DNA of 64,000 nucleotides, taken from assembly GCF_022605725.1 (NCBI RefSeq), contig NC_065556.1:27387140-27451139 (forward strand). Reading direction: 5' to 3'. Made by a program: the position numbers and the translations under genes. The notes under the pieces were generated by a model, which had not been told where the DNA came from, ran no database searches, and saw only the letters and a program-made list of their open reading frames with translations. Below are positions 13,686-25,440 of the stretch, piece by piece (position 1 is the first letter of the stretch; every line of letters starts with the position of its first letter). The DNA is from Anthonomus grandis grandis (Eukaryota; Arthropoda; Insecta; Coleoptera; Curculionidae).

Positions 13686-15819
13686 TTAATTTTTTATTCT
13701 AGGCTTCTAATGTTTTCGTAATTTTTACCTCTTCCAGGCATTTGATACCTTTTTGAGCTAATTCCTGCCATATAAGACCATTGCTTTAAAGTAGTTTCTA
13801 GACTGCCTTTTAAGTCCCTAATGCGCCAAATAAAAAATAACGTTTTCAGGGAAACACAGCCTGAAAAGCTTCAAAATGAGTATGCCATACCGAATACCCT
13901 AAAATCGTCTTTTGAAGGCCATTATTTTCAATTTTATTAGGATTTTCCTGGATTGTTTACACTTTTCAAAATTTTCCTATTTAATTCTTTTTTTATTAAT
14001 TTTTTTTTCTGTCTAGCTTTTTATTATTTTTATAATTGAATTTTTTCAAAGCAATCTTTGGACTGCTATCCAGGTTTCCGAATAAAAGTTTAATCTAATA
14101 TTTTGTGTCTTCCAGGCATTTAAAATATTTTTTTTTTGCTTTCGAATGTAACTAATTAATTAATTTTAATTTTTCGTCCAGGCTTCTATTGTAATTTTTT
14201 ACCTCTTCCAGGCATTTGATACCATTCAAATACATGGATTTTTTTAAAACCTTTGACAGCATATATTTTTTTTAATTTAAGGAAAAACTAGTTAATAACT
14301 CTAAAACTACTGCACCTACAAGTAAACTTGTATTAGCTTTTTTGATAAAGAAATTCATCAGCTTTCATACGAAATTAAAACTAATAAAATCGGTGCAAGA
14401 GTTTTTGAGATATTTCAATTTTTATAAAGCCTTTGACTGTGTCAACATTATCTCCGGTTCATTGAAAAACTCCTCAATTACTTTAAAACTAGTGCAGTTG
14501 CAAGAAAACTTGTATAGTCATTTCTTGTGAAGGAACTCGTTCACTTTCAAATGAAACTAAAATCCTTTGAAAAAAATGTGAATATTTCAAAAGCCTTTGA
14601 CAATATTCAAATTTTTTTCAATTCTCGAAAAAACTTATCAATAACTTCAAAACCACTGCAACTCTAAGGAAACTTGTCAGTACTTTCTGGTAAAAGAACT
14701 CATGGCCTTTTATATGAATTTAAAATCAATAAAAACCTCAGGAGTTTTTGCGATATTTGGAACTTTGTAAAGCCTTAGCAACATCCAAAATTTTTTACTT
14801 CACGGAAAAATTCCTCAATAACTTCAAAACTACTGTAGTTACTACTTTTAGGAAAATATAGCCGGGAAAACTTCAGTCAGGAGTATAGCATATCAGAAAT
14901 TGTAAAATCGTCTTTTTACGCCCATTATTTTCATCTTTATTAGGGTTTTCCTGAATTGTTTACAGGTTTCTTGATTTTCTTATTTAATTTTCTTTTTGTT
15001 TTTTTTTTAATAATAATTTTTTCTGTCTAGTTTTTTTTTCTGGCACACAGTTGGGACCTTACCATATGAAAATTGAGGATTCCTGCAAGGAAGTTACTGC
15101 TAAAAGAAAAATTACGAAAAACGTTTTATGGAGCTTCACTAAAATTCAATATTCCGTGATTTCCATTTTATGTATATTTTTCGATTACCTGGAAGAGCTT
15201 CCAGGAACACTCCAATTGATTTGAGGAAATTTAAGAACAATTTTAAAAAGTTGAATTTTTTCAAGGTGATTTTTGGAATGCCATCCAGGCTCTGGATACC
15301 TGGAATAAAAATTTAATCTGATTTTTTGCGATTTGTGAGAGCTCCTTGTACCGCAATTTTCTGATCAAATATTCGAAGCCATTTTTAATTCCTTTTTCCT
15401 TAGGAATTTTTAAATTTTATTTCTTCTGTACATGTTATATAAGCTGTCAAGAAACTAGTATGGCAAAAAGATGAATAATTAAATAAAATTACTAATCGGA
15501 ATGAACCTAATCAGATAATTCTAAACAACCTTTCCAGAAAATGCGGAATACTAAATATTCTGGAAAGGTAACTCCAAGTCATCCTGGATCGATTTCGTGG
15601 TTCTAAAAAGGCCTAACAAACCCTTTTACATTCAACTTTCTAAGACTTAGAAGCTGTCACTATAATTTATTATTCCCTCCTGACTCCTTAAAAAGCAAAT
15701 AACAGAGTGCAACTTGCTTACATCTGGCGTCTCTTTATAATCGGATTTCTTTGAATGTATTCCTTATACGTACGCACCCCGCTAATGTATAAAACGACTT
15801 TGAAAGCGTAGAATCTCGT
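13686..15819. repeat. Inverted copy of the 1.54-kb unit
   Basis: It is the reverse complement of the left-arm units, including the block near 15040-15100 matching 8580-8640 and the hairpin element at 15532-15566 matching 8062-8097. It contains a 62-codon plus-strand frame (14342-14530) equivalent to the left arm's minus-strand frame, which is not thought to be coding. Confidence 0.8.
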
Positions 15820-16349
15820 TTATTCACATGCAAAACTGATATTTACTTGCGACGTATGCCACGCCCAAAATGTATTTTTAAATATAAAATGGGAAAATGG
15901 TTCGTCTGATATTGTAATGGGTGAGATGAAGGAGGTCGTTCGGGAATATATTTTGTCATGCATAATTTAAATATATATTATAACAATTTTCTTAGTTTTA
16001 TAGTAATTAGAGTTGTCGGTATTTTCCTCCTGAAGATGGAAATATGAGGGGTGAAACATGTGTCCCAGTAGAGTAAGAGCAGGCTTAAAATTACTGGACA
16101 ACCTAAAACATTCCAGGCATTTGATGACGTTTGTTTCAATCTTCCAGGTATTCTTAATATTTTTTTAAAACTTGCAGATGTATTTTATGCATCAGAGGGC
16201 ATTTTTTGACGTACATGAAAAAAATATTTTTTACCAGTGGCATCCATAAGGGGCTTATCGTAAATATTTTTTAATAAAAAACCAGTACACCATTGCATTT
16301 TTCTAAAATAAATTTTATTTTTTAAATCCTTGTTTATTTACGCTTTGTT

Positions 16350-17120
16350 TACTCAACAGTTATTATTATTATTTTTAATGAAGTTTATTATTGTAAAATA
16401 AATTAAATTTGGAAAATCAATGCAATTTTTTAGTATTTTATAAGATAACTAGAAGAAAAAGAAAACCGAAAGTGATTTTTAATTGTAAACTCCGAATAAA
16501 TTAAAAATCTCTGGGCACTAAATTCTAGCGTTTATTCTTTAAAAGATGCCTACTTTATTTCGGAATATATTGCAAGTTTGCTCAACTTTTTCCCAAATCT
16601 GCTCTCAAGTTTCTATGGGAACGGCATAAATTTCCGATTTTAAATATCTTTAAATGCAAAAATCACAGGGATTTAAATCGGGGGATCTAGAAGGCCAAAC
16701 AATCGAACCACCCCTTTCTTCATTTATTTTAGTATGTATGATTTTGATTTAATTAAATTAAAGAATTCGCTGTTCCTTAAAAAAGAGCAAGATCATGTAT
16801 TAAATCGGATGGACGTCATGTAGAACACTGAATGTAAATATTTTGTTTTGTTATTGTTGCTATTGTTTTTAGTATATTTTTTTATAAAGAAAGATCTTCT
16901 ATTTAGCTTAAAGTTTCTAAAAAATTAAATTATTTAACACTAGAATTTAGTGCCCAGAAATTTTTTATTTATTAGAAATGTACAACTCAAAATCGGTTTA
17001 CTTTTTCTCCTAGTTATCGTAAAAAATGCTGAAAAATTGCATTGATTTTCCAAGAAGATAAAGTTAATTCATTTTAACATAATAAACTTAAGAAAAATAA
17101 TTTTAATAATTATTGAGTTA
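16350..17120 (-). mobile_element. Mariner-like DNA transposon remnant with long terminal inverted repeats
   Basis: Long imperfect inverse repeats bound the element: CTCAACAGTTATTATT at about 16351 against AATAATTATTGAG ending near 17118, and TTGGAAAATCAATGCAATTT (about 16409) against its inverse ending near 17052. The arms extend about 180 bp to CTAGAATTTAGTGCCCAG (inverse at 16511-16531). A TA dinucleotide flanks the ends, as expected for Tc1/mariner insertion. The interior carries a transposase fragment on the minus strand. The element is non-autonomous. Confidence 0.75.
16530..16721 (-). pseudogene. Mariner-type transposase C-terminal fragment
   Basis: One minus-strand frame reads RGGSIVWPSRSPDLNPCDF, then RYLKSEIYAVP and EQIWEKVEQTCNIF. 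This is the end of the catalytic domain of mariner-type (IS630/Tc1/mariner superfamily) transposases: SPDLNP carries the last catalytic acidic region, and (W)GYLKS-VY is its usual sequel. Three in-frame stops interrupt it, one replacing the expected Trp after the CDF block. The N-terminal DNA-binding region and earlier catalytic residues are absent. It is a dead fragment between the two inverted repeats. Confidence 0.75.
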
Positions 17121-17129
17121 ATATTACCA

Positions 17130-18540
17130 ATTTGACCATTACAAAAATGGTTTTTATTTATATACTCAAAAACAGTGAATCAATTCAAAAAAAAAAAAAA
17201 TCGAGACTACAAATTTGCTCAAAACATAACAGGGATTTTAAAAATAAAATTTGCTTCAGAAAAATGCAGTGGCATACTGTTTTTTTATTAAAATATTTAT
17301 ATTATAATAAATATGTTATTAATAAATGCCTGAAATAAAAATTTCCTCAAAATATCTATATATCTGTCTATATATATAATTTTTTTCCCAAAAATACCCC
17401 TTCAAATGTCGCCTGGACCACTAGTTCCAATTTTCCGAAAAAATAAATTAGGAGTCAATAATCTATATTTAAATCGTAAGTGGTATCCATTAAAGTTATG
17501 CGTGGCTTTACACATTGTTTACGAGTCTTATCCCGCTTGTAACTTTTTAAACGTATTTCCTTTAAGATAACGTTCTATAAAGTCCATTCTCTGGAGCATT
17601 TTATGTACTTTTTACCGTTTTCTTTTGGATAGGAATTTTTTATTTCCACTCGACTATTCGGAAATACATTGTAAACAATAATAAAGTCAAAAGATATTAA
17701 TTAAAACACATTAAACGTAATTTTCTGGTAAAACATTTTCGCAAAAATAAAGGTAAAAACTTCCACATATTTCCGAACTATTCGACTTTTATCTTGTAAT
17801 AGATTACGACGGTTATTCTTCATCCTGAAAGCAAGCCGATGTAGCGCGAGGAGTGTAAGTAATCTTGAGTGTGCCATTATGCTCTCTACCTTGGAAATAT
17901 ATGTTGGATCATTCGATTTATATGGGCCCTGTGACCTTTTAGCTCTTTAAAGAATTTTTGGCATTTTAAACACTCGGATTGATAATAAATATTTCTTCTT
18001 GTTTAAGTACATCTAATAAACCCCCCTCAAAGTCATATAAGTTCGTTTTATAGCGAATAATGCCGGTTTATCTGAACGGGTGCATTGAGGACATAACAAA
18101 AGGAATAACGAGTTCATTTTATATGTGTCAGACCAATAAGGGAGGAGGTTTTTTTGGACCACTAAAAAGGATCCTGTATATCTTGTTCAAGTAAAACATA
18201 TTATTTCCAATAACAACCCTATATCACTTATCTTCCCAAAACTAAACCGATTCCTTCCATTTAGATTTCTATCTTATTGCTATTGGATACATTCTAATAA
18301 AAATAAATGGGAATCTTTAGTTGGATGGCTGCCGGGCTTGGGTCAGGCCATCATTTTAAATAAGAAGACTTTGTGAGGTTTTTTTGGTATCTATATAGTA
18401 TCCTTAACCTCTTTTCTCTTTCTCGTGTATAGCCATAAGAAGTCCTTAAAAAGTATTACGAAACATGAAATTAAATCATAATTTAAACATATATGGTTAA
18501 CTTTTTTTTGTTTTATAATAAGGTTAGGATAAAAAAATAT
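17130..18540. other. Unique AT-rich intronic stretch, no gene recognised
   Basis: Nothing beyond low-complexity frames was seen. The part at 17.8-18.4 kb is somewhat less AT-rich and non-repetitive, possibly conserved non-coding DNA, but no motif could be named. Confidence 0.4.
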
Positions 18541-19320
18541 ATGCAATCATTTTCAATATCCTCCAGGCCTATGGATTCTTTTTTTCAGGTACACAATATC
18601 TTGAAATTTCTAAAAGAAGCATAACTTAAATGAATACGATTTACTCTTTAATAAAATTTAATTTATTTTTCAGATTGTTAGCATTTAACGAATGCGGTTT
18701 TGCCAGGAATTTGAAATGATACTTGGTTTTTGTAGAAATTTTAGGTCACTTTTAGGTCTAAAATTTCTATTCCAGGCATTTTAATATAACGTAATAAATA
18801 TATATATAACAGAGTAAACAGAGCCTAAGGATGCCTGGAAAATATAAAAAAATTCAAGAATGAAGTCTATTGTCTGGTTCTTCAATAAAAAATGCGTTCA
18901 TTTGCTTAGAAGAAATAAAAAAAGTAGTTTTTTTTAGGCAATTGAGTCTATTTTTTAGATTTTTTAACTAGAAGGCATTTTCTGGAAAAGAGAAAGGCAA
19001 TTTTATTTGTTTTTTCTATGCAGTTGAATGCTTTCTTTTCTTCTAGTTCGTTGAAGGCATTTTCCAAAATATCTTCAACTTGCCTGGAAATAACAAAAAT
19101 TTCAAAGTATTTTCATGTTCTTTCAAGCAGTTGAACGCATTTTTTTGGAAAACCTGAACAATTGCCTCGTTTGTCTTAAAAAAACAAAAAAATTCTTGAT
19201 TTTTTTTTCTTTCAAGAAACTAAAGCTGTTTTGTAGATTTTACAGACAGTTGATGGCATTTTCCAGAAAGTGGCTTAAATTACCTCGAAAAATAGAAACA
19301 TTTCACCATTAAAAAAATTA
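18540..19320. repeat. TGCCTGGAA-rich repeat DNA
   Basis: Several variants of TGCCTGGAA and CAGGCA(G/T)TT words are spaced tens of bases apart (for example 18832). Two short plus-strand frames (19115-19312 and nearby) are low-complexity Lys/Phe-rich and not credible genes. Confidence 0.5.
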
Positions 19321-19321
19321 T

Positions 19322-20093
19322 AATTCTGTTTTGCACTGCTGTTTGGTTTGCCTCAGAATAAAGTGGACATAATACAAAACAGAGCTATAAGATTAGTATT
19401 GAAATGTGATCGTTATATTCCTGTTAAATCTATGTTAAATGTCCTAAATATGTTATTTGTAAAACAGAGAATTATGTTTAATGTGTACTTGTTTATTTTT
19501 AAAATAAAGAAACGTCTTCTGCCCGAATATATTTGTCGAAAATTAAGAGTATTCGCAGATGTACATGAATACAATACAAAAAATCATACAGATTTTATTC
19601 TGGTAGATAGATGTCCAATCAGTCGAATGCTCAATACTGTTGTATTCAAGGGCTTAATTGAGTTTAATAAGCTAACTAATGACGTCAAAAGTTGTGATAA
19701 TTTGAACCACTTCAAGCGGCATCCGAGAGGATTTGTTTTGAATAAATGGTAAAATATTGATATTTATTTTATTCTTGTCTTCGTCAGTGTTGTTGTAATA
19801 TTTTGTAACCATTGTATATGTACCATTTTATCTTTACCGTTTTATATTAGCATTTAATTTTAATTTTAATTATAGAATTGTATTTATAATTTTAATTTTT
19901 TTTTATCTTTACCATTTTTAATCTAAGTTAGTTTTTATAACTTTTTAATGTTTAGTTTTTCATGCTTCTTAAGGTTTTTGTATTTTTTTTCTCCATGTTA
20001 TGTATTTTGAAGTTTGTATATTTTATATTCTTTTTTGATACCAGTTTTTTGTATGTAGCTATTATGCTAAATAAACGATATTATTATTATTTT
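19322..20093 (+). mobile_element. 5'-truncated LINE (CR1/jockey-like), 3' fragment
   Basis: It starts inside the region after the reverse transcriptase domain. The frame ending at the TAA of 19752 reads IIQNRAIRLVLKCDRY, FNVYLFIFKIKKRLLPEYI and SCDNLNHFKR. It aligns with the C-terminal part of the longer element at 23.1-24.9 kb (VIQNRARRLILKCDRY and so on). A 3'UTR of about 340 bp ends GTATGTAGCTATTATGCTAA, ATAAACGA and TTATTATTATT, matching the end of the longer copy. It has no reverse transcriptase core and cannot move by itself. Confidence 0.8.
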
Positions 20094-20711
20094 CTTTAGG
20101 CAGTCAACTACCTGGAAAAAAAACAAAATTTTTGTTCTTCCAGGTAGTTAAAAGCATTATGTGAAAAATGCTGCAACTGCCTGGAAGAAATAAAAAAAAC
20201 ATTTTTTCAGGCAAAACATGGAAAATGGCCTCAACTACCTAAAAAATTAAAATGTCTTAAAAAAATATTTTTTTTTGTTTTTTTCCAGGCAGGTAAATGC
20301 TATGGCACACTGTTAAATGAATTTAATTGACTGAAAAAAATTTGAAAAAATCATGAATTGTAAAAAAAAAATCTTGCTAAATGTATTTTGTGAAAAATGA
20401 CTTCAACTTCCTGGACGAATAAAAAGATCTTCCAGACATTAGGGTATATTTTTTTGGAAACTCTGGAAAAAATGCCTCAAATTCCTTGAATAAATACGAA
20501 AATTTCTTAAAAATGATTTCTTTGAGGCAGCTCTCTTTGTTAAAAATGGCATCAATTGCCTCAAAAATAAAAAAAATTCAAATTTTTTCCAGGCAATTAA
20601 ACGCCTTTAATTTTTTTTTCTAAACTTGAAAATTGGTTTTAATTGCCTGGAAATATGTAAATGTTAATGCAATGGATGAACTTAATTGCCTGAAAAAATT
20701 TTAATAAATTT

Positions 20712-21103
20712 AGCACTGTAGGTTTATTCTCGTTTCTTCTGTTTCTCGTCCTGTATATAAATATTTTACATATTTATTTTTAATTTTACACATTTTAGCC
20801 CGTTTTTAATTATTTTATTTATTATTTGTTAATAAGTTAAGTTTTATCTTTGTTTAATTTTATTGCTGCCCCCTGTTATTTGTATTAGTAATGTTTTTGT
20901 TAAATTAGGTACTGTAGGTTTATTCTTGTTTCTTTTTGTTTGTGTCCTGTACATACATTACACTTTTTATTTTTATTTAATTTTCACATATTTACAAATG
21001 TTGTTTTTTTTTCTATTTCTACTATTGTAATAAGACTAATAAGGCAAACTTGTACTTATATGTAGCTTTTTTATGCTAAATAAATGCTTTATTATTATTA
21101 AAT
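20712..21103 (+). mobile_element. Two consecutive LINE 3' ends
   Basis: CTGTAGGTTTATTCT starts at about 20712 and again at about 20915, so a LINE 3'UTR segment is duplicated or two copies are nested. The second ends TATGTAGC, TTTTTTATGCTAAATAAATG and TTATTATTATT, the tail seen in the other LINE copies. It interrupts the TGCCTGGAA repeat, which resumes at about 21.11 kb. Confidence 0.6.
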
Positions 21104-21437
21104 TATGAATTGTAAAAAACAAAATTTTGCTAAATGTATTTTGTGTAAAATTACTTTCTGGACGAATCAAAATTAAAAGATCATTGGGTTCTTCTAGGCA
21201 TTAGGATATAATTTTTAGGAAAATCTGGAAAAATGCCTTAATTCCCTGAAAAATTACGAAAATTTCCTTAAAATGTTTTTTTTTAGGCAGCTAGAGGGAT
21301 TTTTTGAAAATGGCATCAAGTGCCTCAAAAAATTTAAAAAAATTCCAAATTTTTTTTCCCGGCAATTGAACGCATTTAATTTTTTTTCTAAACTTAAAAA
21401 TTGGCTTTAATCGCCTGGAAAACAAATTTAATCATCT

Positions 21438-21770
21438 AGAAAAAATTGAATAATAAAAACTGCTTAAAAACGTCATTTTTCTGTTTCTTCAAGGCAGTTC
21501 AGATGCCTGCACGAATAAAAAAATTTCTTAAAATTGTTTAGATTTTTCTTGTTTTTTTTTCTGGGCAATTAAATGCATTTTTTGGAAAATCTTTTTTTCC
21601 AAAAAGATTTGAAAAAAGATTTTCCAAAAAATGCCTTTAATTGCCCAGAAAAAAAACAAGAAAAATCTAAACAATTTTAAGAAATTTTTGTATTTGTCCA
21701 GGCATCTGAACTGCCTCAAAGAAACAGAAAAATTGCGTTTTCAAGCAGTTTTAACTATTCAATTTTTTCT
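21438..21770. repeat. Near-perfect inverted repeat, arms about 155 bp, loop about 20 bp
   Basis: The left arm (about 21438-21594) contains AAGGCAGTTCAGATGCCTG, AATTGTTTAGATTTTTCTTG and GGGCAATTAAATGCATTTTT. The right arm (about 21614-21770) is its inverse with few changes. A third, direct-orientation copy of part of the arm occurs at about 22.90-23.0 kb. A single transcript of it would fold into a long hairpin. Confidence 0.8.
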
Positions 21771-23098
21771 GTTTCTTTCAGGCGACTGCAAGCTTTTTTA
21801 ATTTTTTTTAAACTTAAAAAAAATTTTCGTTGCCTATAAAATCTGAAAAATAAATTTATTCGCCTGAAAAAAAAATATAAAAATTTAAAAATGCGATTTT
21901 TCAATTCTTTTTTCAGGCAGTTAATATTTTAATAGGATACAATAGTTGTTTTTAACTTTTACTACAGTTTTCGATGAAAAAACCTCTTTAATTTTTTAAA
22001 ACTATCAAATTCCAAGCGATACATTTTTCAAAATTATATAAAATTTATTTTATATTAGATATCTTTTTACAAAAAGTTCGGTTATTTTTCATTTTTTCCC
22101 AAAGAAAAATCCCATTGAAAATTCTCTAATTGATTTTAATTGACACCTATTTCAGCGTTGCTCAAAATGTTCGCGAAAACTTGAGGTATTCAAATTTGTT
22201 TTCAAAAAAAGTGAAAAACGTTTTAACAAAGAGACATGAAAGTTTACACACAGATTAATTATTAAATTAGACTAAACACTTGTTTGAGCATTTTTCAAAA
22301 TGTTTGCAAACAGTTAATTTATTTCAGGCCTAGTTAAAAGCATTATGTGGAAAATGCTGCAACTGCCTGGAAGAAATAAAAAAAATTATTCTTTCAGGCA
22401 AAACATGGAAAAGCGCCTGAATTACCTAAAAAAAAATAAAAATGCCTTAAAATATTTTTTTTTTGTTTTTTTCCAGGCAGGTAAATGCAATGGTATACTA
22501 TTAAATGAACTTAATTGACTGGAAAAAATGAAAAAAAAATCATGAATTGTAAAAAAAAATTCTTGCTAAATGTATTTTGTGAAAAATGACTTTAACTTCC
22601 TGGTCGAATTAAAAGATTATTGGATTCTTCCAGGCTTTAGGATATATTTTTTTGGAAACTCTGGAAAAAATGCCTCAAATTCCTTGAATAAATACAAAAA
22701 TTTCTTTAAAATGATTTCTTTGAGGCAGCTAGAGGTATTTATAGAGCTAATTATACTCAAAAAATAAAAAAAAATCCAAATTTTTTTCCCAGGTAATTGA
22801 ACGCCTTTAATTTTTTTTTCTAAACTTGAAAATTGGTTTTAATTGCCTGGAAAACCAGCAAAATAAATTTAATTATCTCGAATAAATTGAAAAGTTAAAA
22901 GTGTCGAGGCAGTTCAGATGCCTGGACGAATACAAAAATTTCTTGAAAATTAATTTTTTCTTGTTTTTTTTTTCGGCAATTAAAGGCATTTTCTGGATTT
23001 TTTTTTTGTTTCTTTCAGGCGACTGCACGCCTTTTTCGATTTTTTTTTGAAACTTAAAAAATTATTTGTTGCCTGTAAAATTTGGAAAATAAATTTAT

Positions 23099-24563
23099 TT
23101 GCCAAAACATGTCCTCTGTGATGTCTCTCTTGTGGTTGGTAATAGATTGTTAGATATTATTAATACATCTTTGTCTAACGGTGTTTTCCCAGATGATTGG
23201 AAACTGTCTACTGTTATTCCTGTTCCCAAAGTACAAAACACAAATTTGCGTAATGAATTTAGACCCATTAACACGGGACATGTCTATGAAAAGCTCCTTG
23301 AGAATTGTGTTAAGGAACAACTTGTTGAGTTTTGTGATAAAGGCAAAATAATTGTTCCTGAACAGTCGGGATTTCGTGAGCATCATTCTTGTGAATCCAT
23401 TAGTCGTTAGTATTTGTGATGATTTTCTCAAAGCTATCGACTAAGATAATCTTGTTTAAGCGGTATTTTTAGATTTTAAGAGAGCCTTCGAAACAATAGA
23501 TAGACAAATTTTATTTACCAAACTACAGCGATTAGGAATTAGGGATAATGCTTTGAGTTGGTTTAAATCGTATGTGTCCAACAGAAATATTTAAAAATAG
23601 TATTTCTCAGTGTGTTTCTGTTAATTATGGTGTGCCTCAAGGAACTGTTTTAGGACCATTGTTATTTCTACTGTACATTAATGATATGGTAAAAGTTTTT
23701 GAAAAGTGTAGGGTAGTATTATTTGCAGATGATACAATGGTGTATATTATAGGCAAAAACTTACAGCAAATGCAAATCGACCTAAAAAATGAATTGAATA
23801 GTTTATTTGTCTGGCTTTGCACTAACAAATTGTGTTTAAATACAGCTAAATCGAAGTTTTGCATATTTGGCAAAAAGTCACAACTTAATCAAATAGACAT
23901 GGATAGTGTGAGCATTACTGTAAATGGGGAAGCATTCTTCATGAGAGGGAAATTAAGTATTTGGGTACTATTCTAGATGCCAATTTAAACTTTTGTGCAC
24001 ATGCAGACTACGTCATGCAAAAATTCTCCAAAAAAGTTGGATTTATCACCAGAGCGGGAAGAAACCTCTCCATGAGCACAAAGTTGCTTTTGTTTAATAG
24101 CATTGCACTTCCGCATTTGCAGTATTGCTCCACGTTGTTGTTTAATCTGCCACAATATAAAATACTCCAGTTGCAAGTAATACAGAATAGAGCTAGGAGA
24201 CTGATTTTAAAATGTGATCGATATACACCAATTAAATGTATGTTAAGTGCCCTAAATATGATGTCTGTGACTGAACGTATAAAGTTTAATGTCTATTTGT
24301 TTATATTTAAATTGAAACATCGTTTGTTACCCAGCTATATCTGTGATAAGTTAAAATCGTTTGAGGATGTACACACATACAATACTAGACATCGTCAAGA
24401 TTTCGCCATAGTGGATAGGTGTAACACTGTTCAGTTACTTAATTTGATTTTATTTAGAGGCTCAATAGAATTTAATAAATTGCCTGTGATAATTAAGACC
24501 TGTGATAATGTAAACCAGTTTAGGAGGCTATTGAGAAAACATCTTTTAAATAGGGATAGCTAA
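23099..24563 (+). pseudogene. LINE reverse transcriptase (broken ORF2, C-terminal two-thirds)
   Basis: It would copy the element's RNA into DNA at the insertion site. Domain order: WKLSTVIPVPK and EFRPIN (RT motif 1 region), PEQSGFRE-HSCE (motif 2), then VFLDFKRAFETIDRQILF (motif with the first catalytic Asp, about 23460-23510), YGVPQGTVLGPLLF (about 23620-23660), and LFADDTMVY (catalytic Asp-Asp, about 23720-23745). The C-terminal part reads YLGTILDANLNF, LPHLQYCSTLLF, QNRARRLILKCDRYTPIK and FNKLPVIIKTCDN, ending at TAG/TAA near 24563. Stops and frameshifts occur at 23408-23470, about 23590 and about 23960, so it is inactive. The order of motifs fits the CR1/jockey group; the exact clade needs a tree. 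Confidence 0.85.
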
Positions 24564-24880
24564 GAGTATTTCTATTTTTTTTTGTGTTGTACATTATATT
24601 CTTTTTATGATTTTAGTTATAAGTTTTATTATACCATTTGTGTTGTCCTAGGTTAGGTTTTATTTATACCAATAGTTGTTGTGTACGTTTTCTTTTATTA
24701 CGCTGATCACCACTCTAATAGGTATAAACCTAATGTAGCCCTGTATGTAATGAACTTTTATTGGTTTATTACTATTATTGTAGTTTATTTTCTTTGTAGA
24801 CTTTAGGACTGCTTTATATTATAATTATAATTATTGTAATGTATGTAGCTATTATGCTAAATAAACTTCTTTATTATTAA
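23099..24880 (+). mobile_element. LINE of the CR1/jockey type, 5'-truncated
   Basis: The non-LTR retrotransposon starts abruptly in the reverse transcriptase domain near 23100 and runs to a 3'UTR ending GTATGTAGCTATTATGCTAA, ATAAACTTC and TTTATTATTAA. There is no endonuclease domain upstream, only TGCCTGGAA-type repeat, which fits the usual 5' truncation at insertion. The same 3' end occurs in fragments at 20.09, 21.10, 32.89 and 56.24 kb, defining one family. Confidence 0.85.
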
Positions 24881-24884
24881 CACA

Positions 24885-25440
24885 AAAATTCAAGAAAAAA
24901 CCTATACATCTCATTAATAACTAAATTGGGTGTCGGCATCATATTACGTTTGTCTAATGACTTAAAAAAGGCCCAAAAAAATAAACATTTCTGTAAATGC
25001 ATAGAAAAAAATATATTTTCATTATTATCAGGTAATATAATTTTTTTTCTTGAAAGTCTGGAAATAGTAAGAAATGACTTAAAACGCCTGGAAAAAATAA
25101 TGTTTTCGGACAGTGGTAATAAATTTTCATTCCTTAAATGCTTGGAAAATATAATAATTGACCTGATACATTTTTTAAAAAAATCCTGGAAGAGCTAAAA
25201 ATAACCTCAAAAACCTTAAAAAAAAAGCTAAAATAATTTCAGGATAAAAAAGACCACAAATATCTGGAAGAAATGACTAAAATAGAGCTGAAAGAGCTGA
25301 AAATATCTTCAAGTATCTCAAAAAAAAGAAAAATAACAAAAGAAAATACCCTAATAAAAAATAAAAATGACTACAAACGCTAGGAAAAAAAAATATATTT
25401 TCATATTAGAGCAAAATTGCTGTCAGGAAAGTATGTACTA
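24885..25440. repeat. TGCCTGGAA-like degenerate repeat
   Basis: Degenerate words such as GCCTGGAAAAAATAA and CTGGAAGA recur. A 90-codon plus-strand frame (24926-25198) is Lys/Leu-rich low-complexity reading through the repeat and is not considered a gene. Confidence 0.4.

Larger units (their letters stand above)
7812..15819. repeat. Giant inverted repeat (about 8 kb)
   Basis: The outer ends are inverse copies: GCGAGATTCTACGCTTTC near 7810-7828 and GAAAGCGTAGAATCTCG near 15802-15818. The left arm (7.81-13.02 kb) contains three tandem units of about 1.54 kb. The right arm (13.69-15.82 kb) carries one inverted copy with scattered differences. The spacer is 13.02-13.69 kb. A further inverse pair, around CCAATCCGCGGAGTGTAA (13.03 kb) and its complement (7.78 kb), shows that flanking host-like sequence was also copied into the spacer. 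No transposase or terminal target repeat was recognised. Confidence 0.8.
20100..23090. repeat. TGCCTGGAA-rich higher-order repeats
   Basis: A block with CTGCAACTGCCTGGAAGAAA, CATGAATTGTAAAAAA and TGCTAAATGTATTTTGTG occurs near 20.17-20.40 kb and again at 22.36-22.59 kb, with a partial copy at 21.11-21.18 kb. LINE tails and a perfect-looking hairpin sit between them. A mostly unique stretch is at about 21.93-22.30 kb. No coding region was seen. Confidence 0.65.

Noticed and set aside
16030..16065. Hammerhead-ribozyme-like CCTGAAGATGG...GAAAC phrase
   Set aside because: The conserved CTGATGA core and closing stems cannot be drawn; probably only a retroelement-end phrase or chance.
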